Under the pieces are notes generated by a model, which was given only the letters and a program-made list of their open reading frames with translations, had not been told where the DNA came from and made no database searches. The position numbers and the translations under genes were made by a program. From Cryobacterium sp. PAMC25264 (GTDB lineage Bacteria > Actinomycetota > Actinomycetes > Actinomycetales > Microbacteriaceae), in assembly GCF_019443325.1 (NCBI RefSeq), contig NZ_CP080383.1, forward strand, positions 3,286,001 through 3,350,000: a stretch of DNA of 64,000 nucleotides, read 5' to 3'. Each line of letters opens with the position of its first letter. Positions within the stretch are counted from its first letter, which is position 1. Of this stretch, positions 44,900 to 53,801 are shown in pieces.

Positions 44900-45442
44900 A
44901 TGATCGTATGGCTGAATGGCACCCATGGTGTGGGAAAGACGACCACAGCCGCCCTCGTGCAGCAGTTGATACCCAATTCCCGAGTGTTCGACGCTGAGAA
45001 GGTCGGCGAAACACTTATGGACGTCAGCCCCGGGCTACCGAAAACAGATAACTTCCAGCACTGGCCTCCGTGGCGGCCGCTCGTCGTCGAGACGGCTCGC
45101 CGCATCCTCGACTACACCGGCGGCATCCTTGTGATGCCGATGACTGTGCTGCTCGAGCCGTACTGGCGGGAAATCAGCCACGGCTTCGCCTCCTTCGACG
45201 TTCTCGTGCACCACTTCGTGCTCCACGCCGATCAAGAAACCCTCAGGGGACGAATTCAGAACGACTCCGTGATGGGTCCCTCCTCATTTCGGTTCGGCCA
45301 TCTCCTGCCCTACGCCGAGGCCTTCCAATCTTGGTTGGGGACAGAAGCGCACGTCATTGAAACCTCGGCGCTCACGCCTGCTCAGGCCGCGTCGGAGATC
45401 GCGCAGAAGGTCAACAACTACCCGCATCCGTTCTCTGAGTGA
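44900..45442 (+). CDS. P-loop ATP-binding protein, TmrB-like (tunicamycin-resistance type)
   Basis: The protein has 180 residues. The Walker A motif is NGTHGVGKTTT at residues 6-16. Segments FDAEKVGETL, WPPWRPLVV, GILVMPMTVL and HHFVLHADQETLRGRI follow the layout of Bacillus TmrB, an ATP-binding tunicamycin-resistance protein. Codon use here is a little more relaxed than in neighbouring genes, which may point to acquisition. Confidence 0.8.
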   Translation: MIVWLNGTHGVGKTTTAALVQQLIPNSRVFDAEKVGETLMDVSPGLPKTDNFQHWPPWRPLVVETARRILDYTGGILVMPMTVLLEPYWREISHGFASFDVLVHHFVLHADQETLRGRIQNDSVMGPSSFRFGHLLPYAEAFQSWLGTEAHVIETSALTPAQAASEIAQKVNNYPHPFSE

Positions 45443-45511
45443 CCATTCAGCCAGGAATTCCGCGCCGCGGAAGGGCGTTCCCACTAGACACGCGATCGAA
45501 AGGAACATGCC

Positions 45512-46330
45512 ATGGCTAAGACCTGGTTCATCACCGGAGCATCGAAGGGCTTCGGCCGCGAATGGGCGGAAGCGGCCTTGGAGCGCGGAGACTCCGTCGC
45601 CGGGACCGCACGGAAGCTGGAAACGCTTGACCATCTGCGGGATGCGTACCCTGAGACGTTCCTGCCACTCCGTCTGGACGTGACGGACAGGGATGCCGAT
45701 TTCGCGGCGGTCCAGCGGGCCGCCGAGCACTTCGGGCGGCTCGACGTTGTTGTCAACAATGCCGGCTATGGCCATTTCGGCATGGTGGAAGAACTGGCAG
45801 AGGGCGAGGCGCGCGCCCAGCTTGAAACCAATCTGTTCGGTGCGCTCTGGGTCACCCAGGCCGCGGTTCCCATCATGCGTGAGCAAGGCTCCGGGCACAT
45901 CATCCAGGTGTCCAGCATCGGCGGAATCAGCGCCTTCCCCTCCGTGGGGATCTATCACGCATCCAAGTGGGCGCTTGAGGGCCTCTCTCAGGCGCTCGCC
46001 CAGGAAGTCGCGGGTTTCGGCATCCACGTGACTCTGGTGGAACCCGGTGGGTTCTCCACCGATTGGTCTGGACCGTCGGCCTCCCACAGCGAACAGCTGC
46101 CCGAGTACGCCGAGGTGCGGAAGGCTGCCGCGAGTCGTCCGTCCGCGATGGACCCCGGCGACCCCACGGCCACCCGAAGCGCGATCCTCAAAGTCGTCGA
46201 CGCCGAGACACCGCCCCTGCGCATCTTTTTCGGGCGCGCACCGCTTGCGATTGCGACGAAGGACTACGAATCCCGCCTGGCCACGTGGAATGAATGGCAG
46301 CCGGTCTCCATCGAGGCTCACGGCAACTGA
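45512..46330 (+). CDS. SDR-family oxidoreductase
   Basis: The protein has 272 residues. TGASKGFG nucleotide motif at 8-15, NNAG at about 85-88, the catalytic Ser in VSSIGG and YHASK for Tyr/Lys. The closest pattern is the group annotated as SDR family NAD(P)-dependent reductases of ketones. A Shine-Dalgarno AAAGGAA precedes the ATG. It follows the TmrB-like gene by 69 bases on the same strand. Confidence 0.9.
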   Translation: MAKTWFITGASKGFGREWAEAALERGDSVAGTARKLETLDHLRDAYPETFLPLRLDVTDRDADFAAVQRAAEHFGRLDVVVNNAGYGHFGMVEELAEGEARAQLETNLFGALWVTQAAVPIMREQGSGHIIQVSSIGGISAFPSVGIYHASKWALEGLSQALAQEVAGFGIHVTLVEPGGFSTDWSGPSASHSEQLPEYAEVRKAAASRPSAMDPGDPTATRSAILKVVDAETPPLRIFFGRAPLAIATKDYESRLATWNEWQPVSIEAHGN

Positions 46331-46336
46331 GCACCC

Positions 46337-46382
46337 GGGTGCGGGTCTCACGGATCGGCCGCGGTGGGCTGAACCCGCACCC
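46337..46382. terminator. Inverted repeat between convergent SDR and phosphotransferase genes
   Basis: GGGTGCGGGT and ACCCGCACCC are perfect 10-base complements separated by 26 bases. The left arm also overlaps a 12-bp palindrome, GCACCCGGGTGC (46331-46342). Placed between convergent 3' ends, it could terminate both genes. Confidence 0.55.
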
Positions 46383-46444
46383 CTGCGACGAGGTGCCTCC
46401 GTCCCTGCTATCGAGAGCGACCAGGGATGCTACCGATAGTGGCG

Positions 46445-47200
46445 TCAGCCGTTCCAGGCGCGCAGGAACGCGGCGTCGCGGGCGTAGTCCTCGGCTTCGT
46501 CCAGCAGGTGTGGCTTGCCCAACTCGTCGGCCTTCACCCTCGACATGTCGGCCAGGTCGTGCAGGCGGATGACCGCGACCCGCAGCACATCCGCCCACGA
46601 CGCATCCGACCCGTAGGCATCGAGGATCAGCTGGGTGCGCCGCCGGGCGTGCTCCATGCCGGGCGCGCTCGGCGGGGTGACCCCGGTGAGCGGCACCGCC
46701 CGCGTGGCGAAGTACGCGATGTCCCAGAGGCGCGGTCCGGGTGAGCACATGTCGAAGTCAATCGCGCCGGTGAGGTGGCCGTCGGTGAACGCGAGGTTGT
46801 GCGGGGCGAAGTCGTTGTGGCAGATCACCTCGCTGGGCACCTTCGCGCGGGACTGCCACACACGGTCGTCCAGGGCGAAGCCGATGCTCGCGTCGTGCAG
46901 CTGGCGGAGCAACCGGGCGCCATCGGTGAGCACGCTCTCCGCCCACACCCAGTCGGGCAGCGGGTACACCGGAACATCGCCATCGATGAAAGTCAACCGC
47001 TCGCGGTCGCCCTCGACGCCGAGGGGCCTCGGCGCCCAGTCCACACCCGCCATGGCGAGGTAGTCGAGGTACGCGTGCACGGTCGGGGTCCACGGGCCGC
47101 CGGTGCGCAGCACAGTATCGCCGTCGCGGTGGACCTCGTTCATGTTGCCGCCGGCCAGAACTGTGGTCGAAGGCTCCGGGTTCATTGGCGCAGGGTTCAT
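46445..47200 (-). CDS. Aminoglycoside phosphotransferase-family kinase
   Basis: The protein has 251 residues. The kinase-like fold has the Brenner motif HNDFAPHN (His128-Asp130) and the metal-binding IDFD (147-150). The family includes antibiotic phosphotransferases and metabolic kinases for choline, homoserine or macrolides, and nothing here fixes the substrate. An ATG five codons downstream is an alternative start. Confidence 0.88.
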   Translation of the reverse strand: MNPAPMNPEPSTTVLAGGNMNEVHRDGDTVLRTGGPWTPTVHAYLDYLAMAGVDWAPRPLGVEGDRERLTFIDGDVPVYPLPDWVWAESVLTDGARLLRQLHDASIGFALDDRVWQSRAKVPSEVICHNDFAPHNLAFTDGHLTGAIDFDMCSPGPRLWDIAYFATRAVPLTGVTPPSAPGMEHARRRTQLILDAYGSDASWADVLRVAVIRLHDLADMSRVKADELGKPHLLDEAEDYARDAAFLRAWNG

Positions 47201-47247
47201 CCGCTCAGGCTACGCGACGGCACGCCCGCGTCGCGGCGTGAGCCGAC

Positions 47248-47571
47248 TCACTCGGCGCGGAGCGTGTCCGGTGCGGGAGAGGGCCGCCGGTAGCGGTCGC
47301 TGTCGGCGCCCACCGCGGACGCGGCGCCGTACTCGTCGGCCACCACGGCGATCCCGTCACCACTCGCTTCACGGATGCGCACGGGTCGTTCGGTGCCGTC
47401 CGGCAGCGACGGGTACCGATCGGCCAGGAAGCCGATCCCCAGGTCCTCCAGAATCTCCTCAGCCTCCAGCCAGTCGACCGGCCCCGCAGTCACCCAACGC
47501 CCCAGGCGATCCGGGCACAGCCCCCTCGTGCGCTCAGGCCGCTGGCGCAGGTCCGGCCGAGGGAGTGGCAT
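47248..47571 (-). CDS. Small hypothetical protein
   Basis: This 107-residue reading frame has a central acidic helix (GPVDWLEAEEILEDLGIGFLADRYPSL, read in parts) and high-GC3 codons. It overlaps the 3' end of the antiporter gene by 38 bases on the same strand, so it may be the last gene of the gadBC operon. No family recognised and the start is uncertain. Confidence 0.5.
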   Translation of the reverse strand: MPLPRPDLRQRPERTRGLCPDRLGRWVTAGPVDWLEAEEILEDLGIGFLADRYPSLPDGTERPVRIREASGDGIAVVADEYGAASAVGADSDRYRRPSPAPDTLRAE

Positions 47572-49243
47572 CGGGTATCGGCAGCAAGCCGAGCCTCTCG
47601 AGTGCGTCGTTGGTCAGACCCTCCTCGAAGGCATCTTCAGCACCTTCCAGGCGATCAGCAGCGGATTCGGCAGACGCCTCGGACACGCGCACGTTCGAGC
47701 CGTTCGACGCCGTCGACATGGCAGGAACCAGAAAACTGCTGTCGTGGCGTTTTTGGCCTGGTTGCGCGTCCTTCCAGCTCGGCTTTCTGAACTGGTAGAT
47801 CAACAGCGCCGCCCCCACGAAGACCACGAGTCCGCCGGCCACCAGGCTGACGTAGGTGACGGGGTTGCCGATGGGCAGCTGGGTGGGCGGGAAGAACGAG
47901 ACAAGCAGCGAAAATGCCACCGCGATGAATCCGATTCCCGCGACGATCCACATGCCTGCGTTCCCACCGGGGATCTTGAAGTCGCGCGGGAGGTTGGGCT
48001 GGGTGTAGCGCAACCGGATCGCGGCGGCGTACATGAATAGATACATCACGATGTACAGGCTGACGGTCACCGTGGAGATCAGGAAGAACGCTGCGCTGAC
48101 ATCGGCTGTGAACAGGTAAATCGATGAGACAACCGTGACGATGATGGCCTGCAGAATCAGGATGTTCCGCTGGATACCCACACTGTTGGTCTTCTGCAGA
48201 ATCGGCGGCAGCAGCCCGTCGTGTGCGGTGGCGAGCATCGCCCGGCTGGGCGCCGAGATCCAGGCCAGGGCGCCGCTGAGCGCCCCGTAGCAGACCAGTG
48301 CTGCCAGGATCTGCAGGAGCCAACTCATGTTCCACAGCCCGACGATCACAGTGCCCATCGCGTCGAAAACACCCGTCTGCAGCACGATGTCGTCGTACGG
48401 CACCAGACCGGCGACGGCGATGGATCCGAAGAGGAACACGACGACCGCGATCAATGAGGCGAGAAGCATCGCCAGGGGGAATCCACGTCGCGGGCTCTTC
48501 ATTTCACGCACATGCACCGCCTGCACCTCGACGCCGGCGAAGAGCAACATGATGTTGCCGAGAAATGCGAGCGAACCGAGGCCCGTCAGCAGGGGAAGAA
48601 CTCGGGGTGTGGTTTCTCCGCCGGCGGTGATGGCGACTGCCGGGTCGGTGGCTCCCGACCATCCCATGGCGTGGCCGGTTGCCGCCCAATAGATGAACAG
48701 TCCGAGCAGCACAGCGCCGGGAACAACGGTTCCGACCAGGAAGCCGTATTTGGCGACCTTCGCCAGGACCGCGTTTCCGCGGAAGGCGAGCAGGGTGGCC
48801 AACCAGTAGGTGGCGATGCAGAACAGCCCCACATAGATGTGCGCATCCGCCAGGCCAGCGCTGTTCAGGGCATAGGCCGCGGCCGCGGCGGCGAAGGCCA
48901 GGCCGGTGGGGTACCAGACGACGTTCTGGGCCCACTGCAACCAGATTCCGACGAAGCCCCAACGCTGTCCGAATGCCTCGCCGATCCAGGTGTAGACGCC
49001 GCCCCGGCGGTCGGCGAAGGCGCTTCCGAGTTCCGCGGAGATCAGTGCGGCGGGAACAAGGAAGAGAATCGTGGCGAAGCCGATGTAGACGAACATCGTG
49101 AGTTCTTCTTTGGCCATGATCGGCAGGCCTCGAAGACTGGTCACCACGGCGGCCGCGGTGAGAAATGCCACTGTCGGCACAGTCATCACGGCCGCCGGGC
49201 CCTTCGTCTTCACGGTGGCTCTGGTGCCGAGTTTGTCGGTCAT
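47534..49243 (-). CDS. gadC: Glutamate/GABA antiporter GadC (APC superfamily)
   Basis: The protein has 569 residues with about twelve membrane helices. GFATILFLVPAALISAELG and RRGGVYTWIGEAFGQRWGF are the typical GadC/glutamate-GABA antiporter N-terminal helices. A cytosolic C-terminal extension of about 80 residues could act as the pH-sensitive plug known in Escherichia coli GadC. It swaps external glutamate for GABA. Its ATG overlaps the gadB stop (ATGA), so the pair is translationally coupled. Confidence 0.93.
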   Translation of the reverse strand: MTDKLGTRATVKTKGPAAVMTVPTVAFLTAAAVVTSLRGLPIMAKEELTMFVYIGFATILFLVPAALISAELGSAFADRRGGVYTWIGEAFGQRWGFVGIWLQWAQNVVWYPTGLAFAAAAAAYALNSAGLADAHIYVGLFCIATYWLATLLAFRGNAVLAKVAKYGFLVGTVVPGAVLLGLFIYWAATGHAMGWSGATDPAVAITAGGETTPRVLPLLTGLGSLAFLGNIMLLFAGVEVQAVHVREMKSPRRGFPLAMLLASLIAVVVFLFGSIAVAGLVPYDDIVLQTGVFDAMGTVIVGLWNMSWLLQILAALVCYGALSGALAWISAPSRAMLATAHDGLLPPILQKTNSVGIQRNILILQAIIVTVVSSIYLFTADVSAAFFLISTVTVSLYIVMYLFMYAAAIRLRYTQPNLPRDFKIPGGNAGMWIVAGIGFIAVAFSLLVSFFPPTQLPIGNPVTYVSLVAGGLVVFVGAALLIYQFRKPSWKDAQPGQKRHDSSFLVPAMSTASNGSNVRVSEASAESAADRLEGAEDAFEEGLTNDALERLGLLPIPDATPSAGPAPAA

Positions 49244-50670
49244 GAGCGCGCACCGACCACAGGGACTGCCGCGCTGCCGGAGTGGTTGAAACTTGTGGCT
49301 TCTGCATCGGTGAGCGGGCGGGACGGCGGCCGGTTGTCGAGCTTAGCGATGGCGTTGCCGAGGTCGGTCAGCAGAAGATCTGCCATATCGATGCTCACGC
49401 CGTGGCGCACGATGATGCGCTGCACGGTCACTATCTCCTGCGCCGGCGGTAGCGTGTAGGCGGGAACGAGCCAGCCGCGAGTGCGCAGCTCTTCGGCCAG
49501 ATCAAAGAGATTGAACCCGGAGGCGGTGTCGTTCAGCTTCCAGGTGACGGCCGGGATGCCGTGCTGGGGATCTCCATCGAAGACAATGTCAAAACGGCCT
49601 GTGGCACGAATCCCCTCGCTGAGGTGCTTCGCTACCGAGTACGTCGCCGACTGGACTTTCCGGTAGCCCTCTTTTCCGAGCCGGAGGAAGTTGTAGTACG
49701 AACACACAACTTGACCGCCCGGACGGGAGAAGTTCAGGTTGAAGGTCGGCATCTGCCCGCCCAGGTAGTTGACGTTGAAGATCAGCTCTTGGGGCAGGTC
49801 AGCGGCTTCCCGCCAGATCACCCATCCGCTTCCCAGCGGAGCGAGCCCAGTCTTGTGGCCGGACACGTTCAGCGACTTCACTCGAGGAAGGAGAAAGTCC
49901 CACCGAATGTTCGGGGCGCAAAACGGTGCGACAAAGCCGCCACTGGCAGCATCCACGTGGATGTCGATGTCGAGCCCGGTTCTGCTCTGCAGTTCGTCCA
50001 GCGCCGCGCTGATCGCGTCGACGTCTTCGAACTTGCCCGTGAACGTCTGGCCGAAGGTGACCACGACACCGATGGTGTTCTCGTCGCACAGGGCCACGGC
50101 TTCCGCCGGCGTCATGATGTTGCCGGCGTTCATTGGCGCCTGCCGCAGTTCTACATCGAAGTAGCGGGCGAACTTGTCCCAGCACACCTGCACCGGCCCG
50201 CATACCAGGTTCGGCCGGGTGGTGTCCTGGCCCGCGGCACGTCGGCGAGCTAGCCATCGCCACTTCGCCGCCAGACCGCCGAGCATCGCTGCCTCACTCG
50301 AGCCCGTGGTGGAAGTGCCGACCGTGGTTGCGGCCTCCGGCGAGTGGAAGAGATCGGCGAGCATGTGGATGCATCGTGATTCGAGCTCGGCAGTCTGCGG
50401 GTATTCGTCCTTGTCGATGATGTTCTTGTCGATGGAGTCGTCCATCAACTGGCGCACCTCCGGCTCTACCCAGGTGGTGCAGAACGTGGCGAGGTTCATG
50501 CGTGCGACACCGTCGAGCATGAGTTCGTCTTTCACCAGCTGGTACACATCCCTCGGTTCCTGTTCGATCTCCGGGAAGCGGGTTCTGGGCGCGCGGGTCG
50601 TCATCGGCGTTGTGGCGAAGATGTCGTCCATCTCGTTGTTGACGACCGCAGCGGGCCTGGTGAGTGTCAT
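49240..50670 (-). CDS. gadB: Glutamate decarboxylase GadB
   Basis: The ATG at 50670 gives 476 residues, close to the E. coli enzyme (466). The PLP lysine is Lys273 in SLNVSGHKTG, and HVDAASGGF contains the PLP-binding Asp. The C-terminus (AATSFNHSG-like segment TSFNHSGS) contains a His where E. coli GadB has the auto-inhibitory His465. It consumes a proton converting glutamate to GABA, and with GadC forms the glutamate-dependent acid-resistance system. Confidence 0.95.
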   Translation of the reverse strand: MTLTRPAAVVNNEMDDIFATTPMTTRAPRTRFPEIEQEPRDVYQLVKDELMLDGVARMNLATFCTTWVEPEVRQLMDDSIDKNIIDKDEYPQTAELESRCIHMLADLFHSPEAATTVGTSTTGSSEAAMLGGLAAKWRWLARRRAAGQDTTRPNLVCGPVQVCWDKFARYFDVELRQAPMNAGNIMTPAEAVALCDENTIGVVVTFGQTFTGKFEDVDAISAALDELQSRTGLDIDIHVDAASGGFVAPFCAPNIRWDFLLPRVKSLNVSGHKTGLAPLGSGWVIWREAADLPQELIFNVNYLGGQMPTFNLNFSRPGGQVVCSYYNFLRLGKEGYRKVQSATYSVAKHLSEGIRATGRFDIVFDGDPQHGIPAVTWKLNDTASGFNLFDLAEELRTRGWLVPAYTLPPAQEIVTVQRIIVRHGVSIDMADLLLTDLGNAIAKLDNRPPSRPLTDAEATSFNHSGSAAVPVVGARS

Positions 50671-51354
50671 TGGATTCTCTTTTCGATTGTTCAGTTGTGA
50701 AATGTGGGGGTCGGTTGAGCGACATGGATGGCGGGCGGCCACCTGCGTGCGAGGCGGCCAAGCCGGGAGCGCCGACGCTCGAACGTCGGCTCTGCAGAGG
50801 CCGATGGGTGCGCCAACCGAACCAGCGGCGCGGACCCGTCACAGTGCTCGCGGAAACACATCACGCGGAGCTGGAGACGGGGAGAAGTCATTGCGGTCCT
50901 TGGTGTCAACGGAGTGAATTCCGTTACCGAGGATCAGAGCAACAACTCGAGCGTAGCACCGCGCATGGCCTGCCCAGCCGCGGGCCGGCGGCATCCGACC
51001 GGTCGAAGGCAGATTGAACCTGGGAGCCCGCTGAGAGAACTGTCAGAGGCGCACGCACAGGAATATGGTTCAAACAGTTGCTCCAATCCTCGGCAGCGGA
51101 ATCATCTCCGCCCAGACCAAGGATCTCGATGACCAACCTCCCCGTCGCACTCCCCCTCGAGGCGTGCCCGAGCGGCCCACCGGGCGCAGCTCGTCAGCGG
51201 GCCGGCTTGCCCAGGACTGTGCCGAACCCTTCGGCCGGCCTCCGGCGGCCTCAGCGCCCCGACCCCGATGAGCAAGCTCCCGGCACCTGAATCGCCGAAT
51301 CGCTTTTCGCTGAGCGCAACCCGCGTTCATCATTGAACAGAAAGAGCTGACCAG
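50671..51354. other. 684-base region without a convincing gene, upstream of gadB
   Basis: Reading frames here are short and lack the codon pattern of real genes. Two clear dyads are present: GCCGACG-CTCGAA-CGTCGGC (50771-50790, a 7-bp perfect hairpin) and AACGGA-GTGAAT-TCCGTT (50908-50925). They are candidate operators for the gadBC promoter or for the BON gene on the other side. An uncharacterised small RNA cannot be excluded. Confidence 0.6.
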
Positions 51355-52029
51355 ATGACAATAACCACAGCAGTTCGCAAGGATCACGAACTCCAAACTT
51401 CCGTTCAGGACGAGCTTGAGTGGGATCCGTCGCTCAACGCCGCCCGCATCGGCGTCGCTGTCGATGACGGCGCCGTGTTGCTCTCGGGCCAAGTCGGCAA
51501 TTACCTCGAAAAGGTTCAGGCCAACCGGGCGGCGCTCCGAGTGCGTGGGGTCGGCACGGTTGTCAACGACCTGGTCGTTCACAATCCGTCCACAGCACCC
51601 ACCGAGATCGACCTGGCCAAATCGATCACGGAAGCTCTTCGCTGGTCGGCCAACGTGCCCGACAGCGTGAAGGCCGAAGTGCACGGGAACACCGTGACAT
51701 TGCTCGGCGACGTTCAGTGGAACTTCGAACGCAATGGCGCGCGCCGCGCGATCGAGTGGGTACACGGCGTCGACCACATCGACAACCGGATCACCCTTCG
51801 CGCTCGTCCCACAGCGGATGACGCCGCAGCCCGTATCCGTGCGGCGCTGGTGCGGAACGCAGCGCTCGACGCCGACAAGATCCAGGTGCAGATCGAGGGC
51901 AATCACGCCACGTTGACCGGCAGCGTGCAGTCGTGGGCCGAACGTCATGAAGCCGAGGCCGCCGCGTGGTCCTCCCCCCACATCACTCAGCTGAAGAACG
52001 AGATCCTGGTCAAGCCCCTCCGAGGCTGA
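51355..52029 (+). CDS. BON-domain protein with three BON repeats
   Basis: The protein has 224 residues with no signal peptide. Three BON domains lie at about 10-78, 85-150 and 155-222, each with the pattern V-x-VDDGxVxLSGxV (VAVDDGAVLLSGQVGN; VHGNTVTLLGDVQW; IEGNHATLTGSVQSW). BON domains bind membranes or polysaccharides and are common in osmotic and envelope stress proteins (OsmY, Kbp). It is convergent with the GAF-ANTAR gene. Confidence 0.9.
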   Translation: MTITTAVRKDHELQTSVQDELEWDPSLNAARIGVAVDDGAVLLSGQVGNYLEKVQANRAALRVRGVGTVVNDLVVHNPSTAPTEIDLAKSITEALRWSANVPDSVKAEVHGNTVTLLGDVQWNFERNGARRAIEWVHGVDHIDNRITLRARPTADDAAARIRAALVRNAALDADKIQVQIEGNHATLTGSVQSWAERHEAEAAAWSSPHITQLKNEILVKPLRG

Positions 52030-52039
52030 CTGTTCCGAA

Positions 52040-52064
52040 CGGCTCGTCGTCTACCGGCGAGCCG
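52040..52064. terminator. Hairpin between convergent BON and GAF-ANTAR genes
   Basis: CGGCTCG-N11-CGAGCCG gives a 7-bp perfect stem 11 bases past the BON stop and 16 bases past the GAF-ANTAR stop on the other strand, suiting a bidirectional terminator. Confidence 0.6.
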
Positions 52065-52079
52065 CTCCGCTCGCCCGGG

Positions 52080-52823
52080 TCAAGCAGAGCGGAGAAACGG
52101 CGACGCGACCTCGTCGACGCTCACCCGAAGGTGGCTCACGCTCTCGGCCACAGCGCCAATGGTCAGATTGCGATCTCTCGCGTATTTCCGGAGCAGGATG
52201 AACGCGTCGTCCATACTGAGCGACAGCTGGTTGGCGATCATGCCTTTGGCTTGCTCGATCAGAATGCGGCTCTCCAGCGCCCTGCGCAGCTGATCCTCCA
52301 TCTGGTGGCCTTCGCGAAGCGCCCGCTCGTGCATAATCCCAATGGTTGCGACGTCGGCAAGGGCCTGGGCCAGCGCCTCATCACGCACGCTGACGTCCAC
52401 CGGCGCCGCCCGGAACAGATTCATCGTGCCGATCACGGTGCCGCGCAGCTTCATCGGCGTGGCCACCGCCGAGTGGAAACCACGGTCCAGGGCAGCCCGC
52501 CTGAACGCCGGCCACGATTCAGATCGCCCTATGTCGTTGACGGCCACGGACCTGCCCGTGCGAAATGAATCGATGCACGGGCCCGCCCCAGCATCGAGCT
52601 GGACAGTCTCCACAAACCCCACTGCCTCGCTGATTGACGTCATGACCCGGAGACTTCCCGTGCCATCGACCAACACCAGCCCTCCGGCCTGCATGTCGAG
52701 AATCTCGGTGCAGCCGTGCACGAGAGTGTGGATGAGGTCGATCATGTGGTGCGTGGTGGTCAATGCGTCTGAGACCGCCACGAACGCGGCACTGATCTGC
52801 GCTTCCCGAGACATGCCATTCAT
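52080..52823 (-). CDS. GAF and ANTAR domain-containing transcription antitermination regulator
   Basis: The protein has 247 residues. An N-terminal GAF sensor domain (about 10-160, with AGAGPCIDSFRTGRSVAVND) precedes a C-terminal ANTAR RNA-binding domain (about 175-240, LRRALESRILIEQAKGMIANQ). ANTAR proteins bind paired hairpins in nascent RNA and prevent termination. The target is not evident; the neighbours are gadBC and the BON gene. Upstream 277 bases (52824-53100) have no gene. Confidence 0.92.
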   Translation of the reverse strand: MNGMSREAQISAAFVAVSDALTTTHHMIDLIHTLVHGCTEILDMQAGGLVLVDGTGSLRVMTSISEAVGFVETVQLDAGAGPCIDSFRTGRSVAVNDIGRSESWPAFRRAALDRGFHSAVATPMKLRGTVIGTMNLFRAAPVDVSVRDEALAQALADVATIGIMHERALREGHQMEDQLRRALESRILIEQAKGMIANQLSLSMDDAFILLRKYARDRNLTIGAVAESVSHLRVSVDEVASPFLRSA

Positions 52824-53100
52824 GGGTTTCTGTTTCTATCGGATGATCTGGCGGCGGAGGATCTGGCAACCCAAAACAGGTTCCCCGTAGAGGCCACGGA
52901 CAACGTGAGATGAAGATAGGCGGCAGCCCCACTCTGGGCGAGAATCGCAGCGTCTCACTGGCTCGGAGGACGAGGCCTACGGGCACAGCATGCGGTTGTT
53001 CTGAAGCCTATCTAGTCAAGGTCACCTGGTGCGGGTATCTGGAAGTCGGATACCCCCGGCGCCGTGACACTACCGACCAGTCCTGACTGCTCCCGACCGT

Positions 53101-53643
53101 CTAACCGGCGGCGTTCGGCAGTTGCTCGGGGCAGTCCCCGCCCGGCTCCGTTGCAAGTTCGAAGTGCCACATCTCGTTGGCGTAGGTCTGACAGAGCCCG
53201 TAGTCAGCACCGTGCTGGCTCAGCCAGCTGTCCGCATCCGTTCGCCCGATGTCGACGGCCTCGCCGGTGACGTGCCTGGACTGCTCGGGCGAGAGCACGA
53301 ACTCCCCCGCCGCCTCCAGGCTGCCGTACTCGATCACCGCGGCGTCGAGCAGGGACTGCTGGTACGCGGCGCTCCGCCATCCGCTGGTCACGACGAAATC
53401 GATCTCGTCGGCGATGGCGTCGCGGGCGGCATTCTGCATGGCAGCGCGTAGATCGGGGTCGAGATTGGTGATCGCGGGCAGATCGTCGGCAAAGGGCGAC
53501 ACCGCCTCACCTTCCTCGATCAGGCCGTCTGCGGCGCCCATGACGTGGGTGTCCGCGGTCCACTGCCCCCCACTGGCGGAGGCGCCATCACGCGGCAGTA
53601 CTGCCAGAACCGCCCCTGCGGCCGCCAAGGCGCCGACCACCAC
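53101..53643 (-). CDS. D-alanyl-D-alanine carboxypeptidase-like protein (M15B, VanY type), start uncertain
   Basis: From the first in-frame GTG (53643) the protein has 180 residues: hydrophobic N-terminus, then the M15 domain with TSGWRSAAYQQSLL, SRHVTGEAVDIG (zinc His and Asp) and WHFEL (zinc His). A strong AAGGAG (53688-53693) lies 44 bases upstream and the frame stays open to there, coding KTKTLTILSLVVV, but contains no ATG, GTG or TTG. The true start may have been lost by mutation or may be a rare codon. It follows the RR-HK pair on the same strand. Confidence 0.8.
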   Translation of the reverse strand: MVVGALAAAGAVLAVLPRDGASASGGQWTADTHVMGAADGLIEEGEAVSPFADDLPAITNLDPDLRAAMQNAARDAIADEIDFVVTSGWRSAAYQQSLLDAAVIEYGSLEAAGEFVLSPEQSRHVTGEAVDIGRTDADSWLSQHGADYGLCQTYANEMWHFELATEPGGDCPEQLPNAAG

Positions 53644-53687
53644 CAGGCTCAGAATCGTGAGTGTTTTCGTCTTCGACGCGGATGCGT

Positions 53688-53693
53688 CTCCTT
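53688..53693 (-). promoter_or_regulatory. Orphan Shine-Dalgarno upstream of the VanY-like gene
   Basis: AAGGAG on the minus strand is not followed by any standard start codon at normal spacing; the codons ACG CAT CCG or GCA TCC GCG stand in the expected place. Confidence 0.5.
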
Positions 53694-53801
53694 CTTATCG
53701 ATCGGAGACATCAGTCCACCAGCGCAGCCGTTGCCGCTGCGTTGCGGAAAGCGCATACGCTCCCGATACACCGCCAGTCATCAGCACCGGTCGGCAGCCG
53801 G

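Noticed and set aside
51070..51981. Minus-strand 303-codon frame opposite the BON gene
   Set aside because: The plus-strand frame contains three BON repeats; the antisense frame has none.
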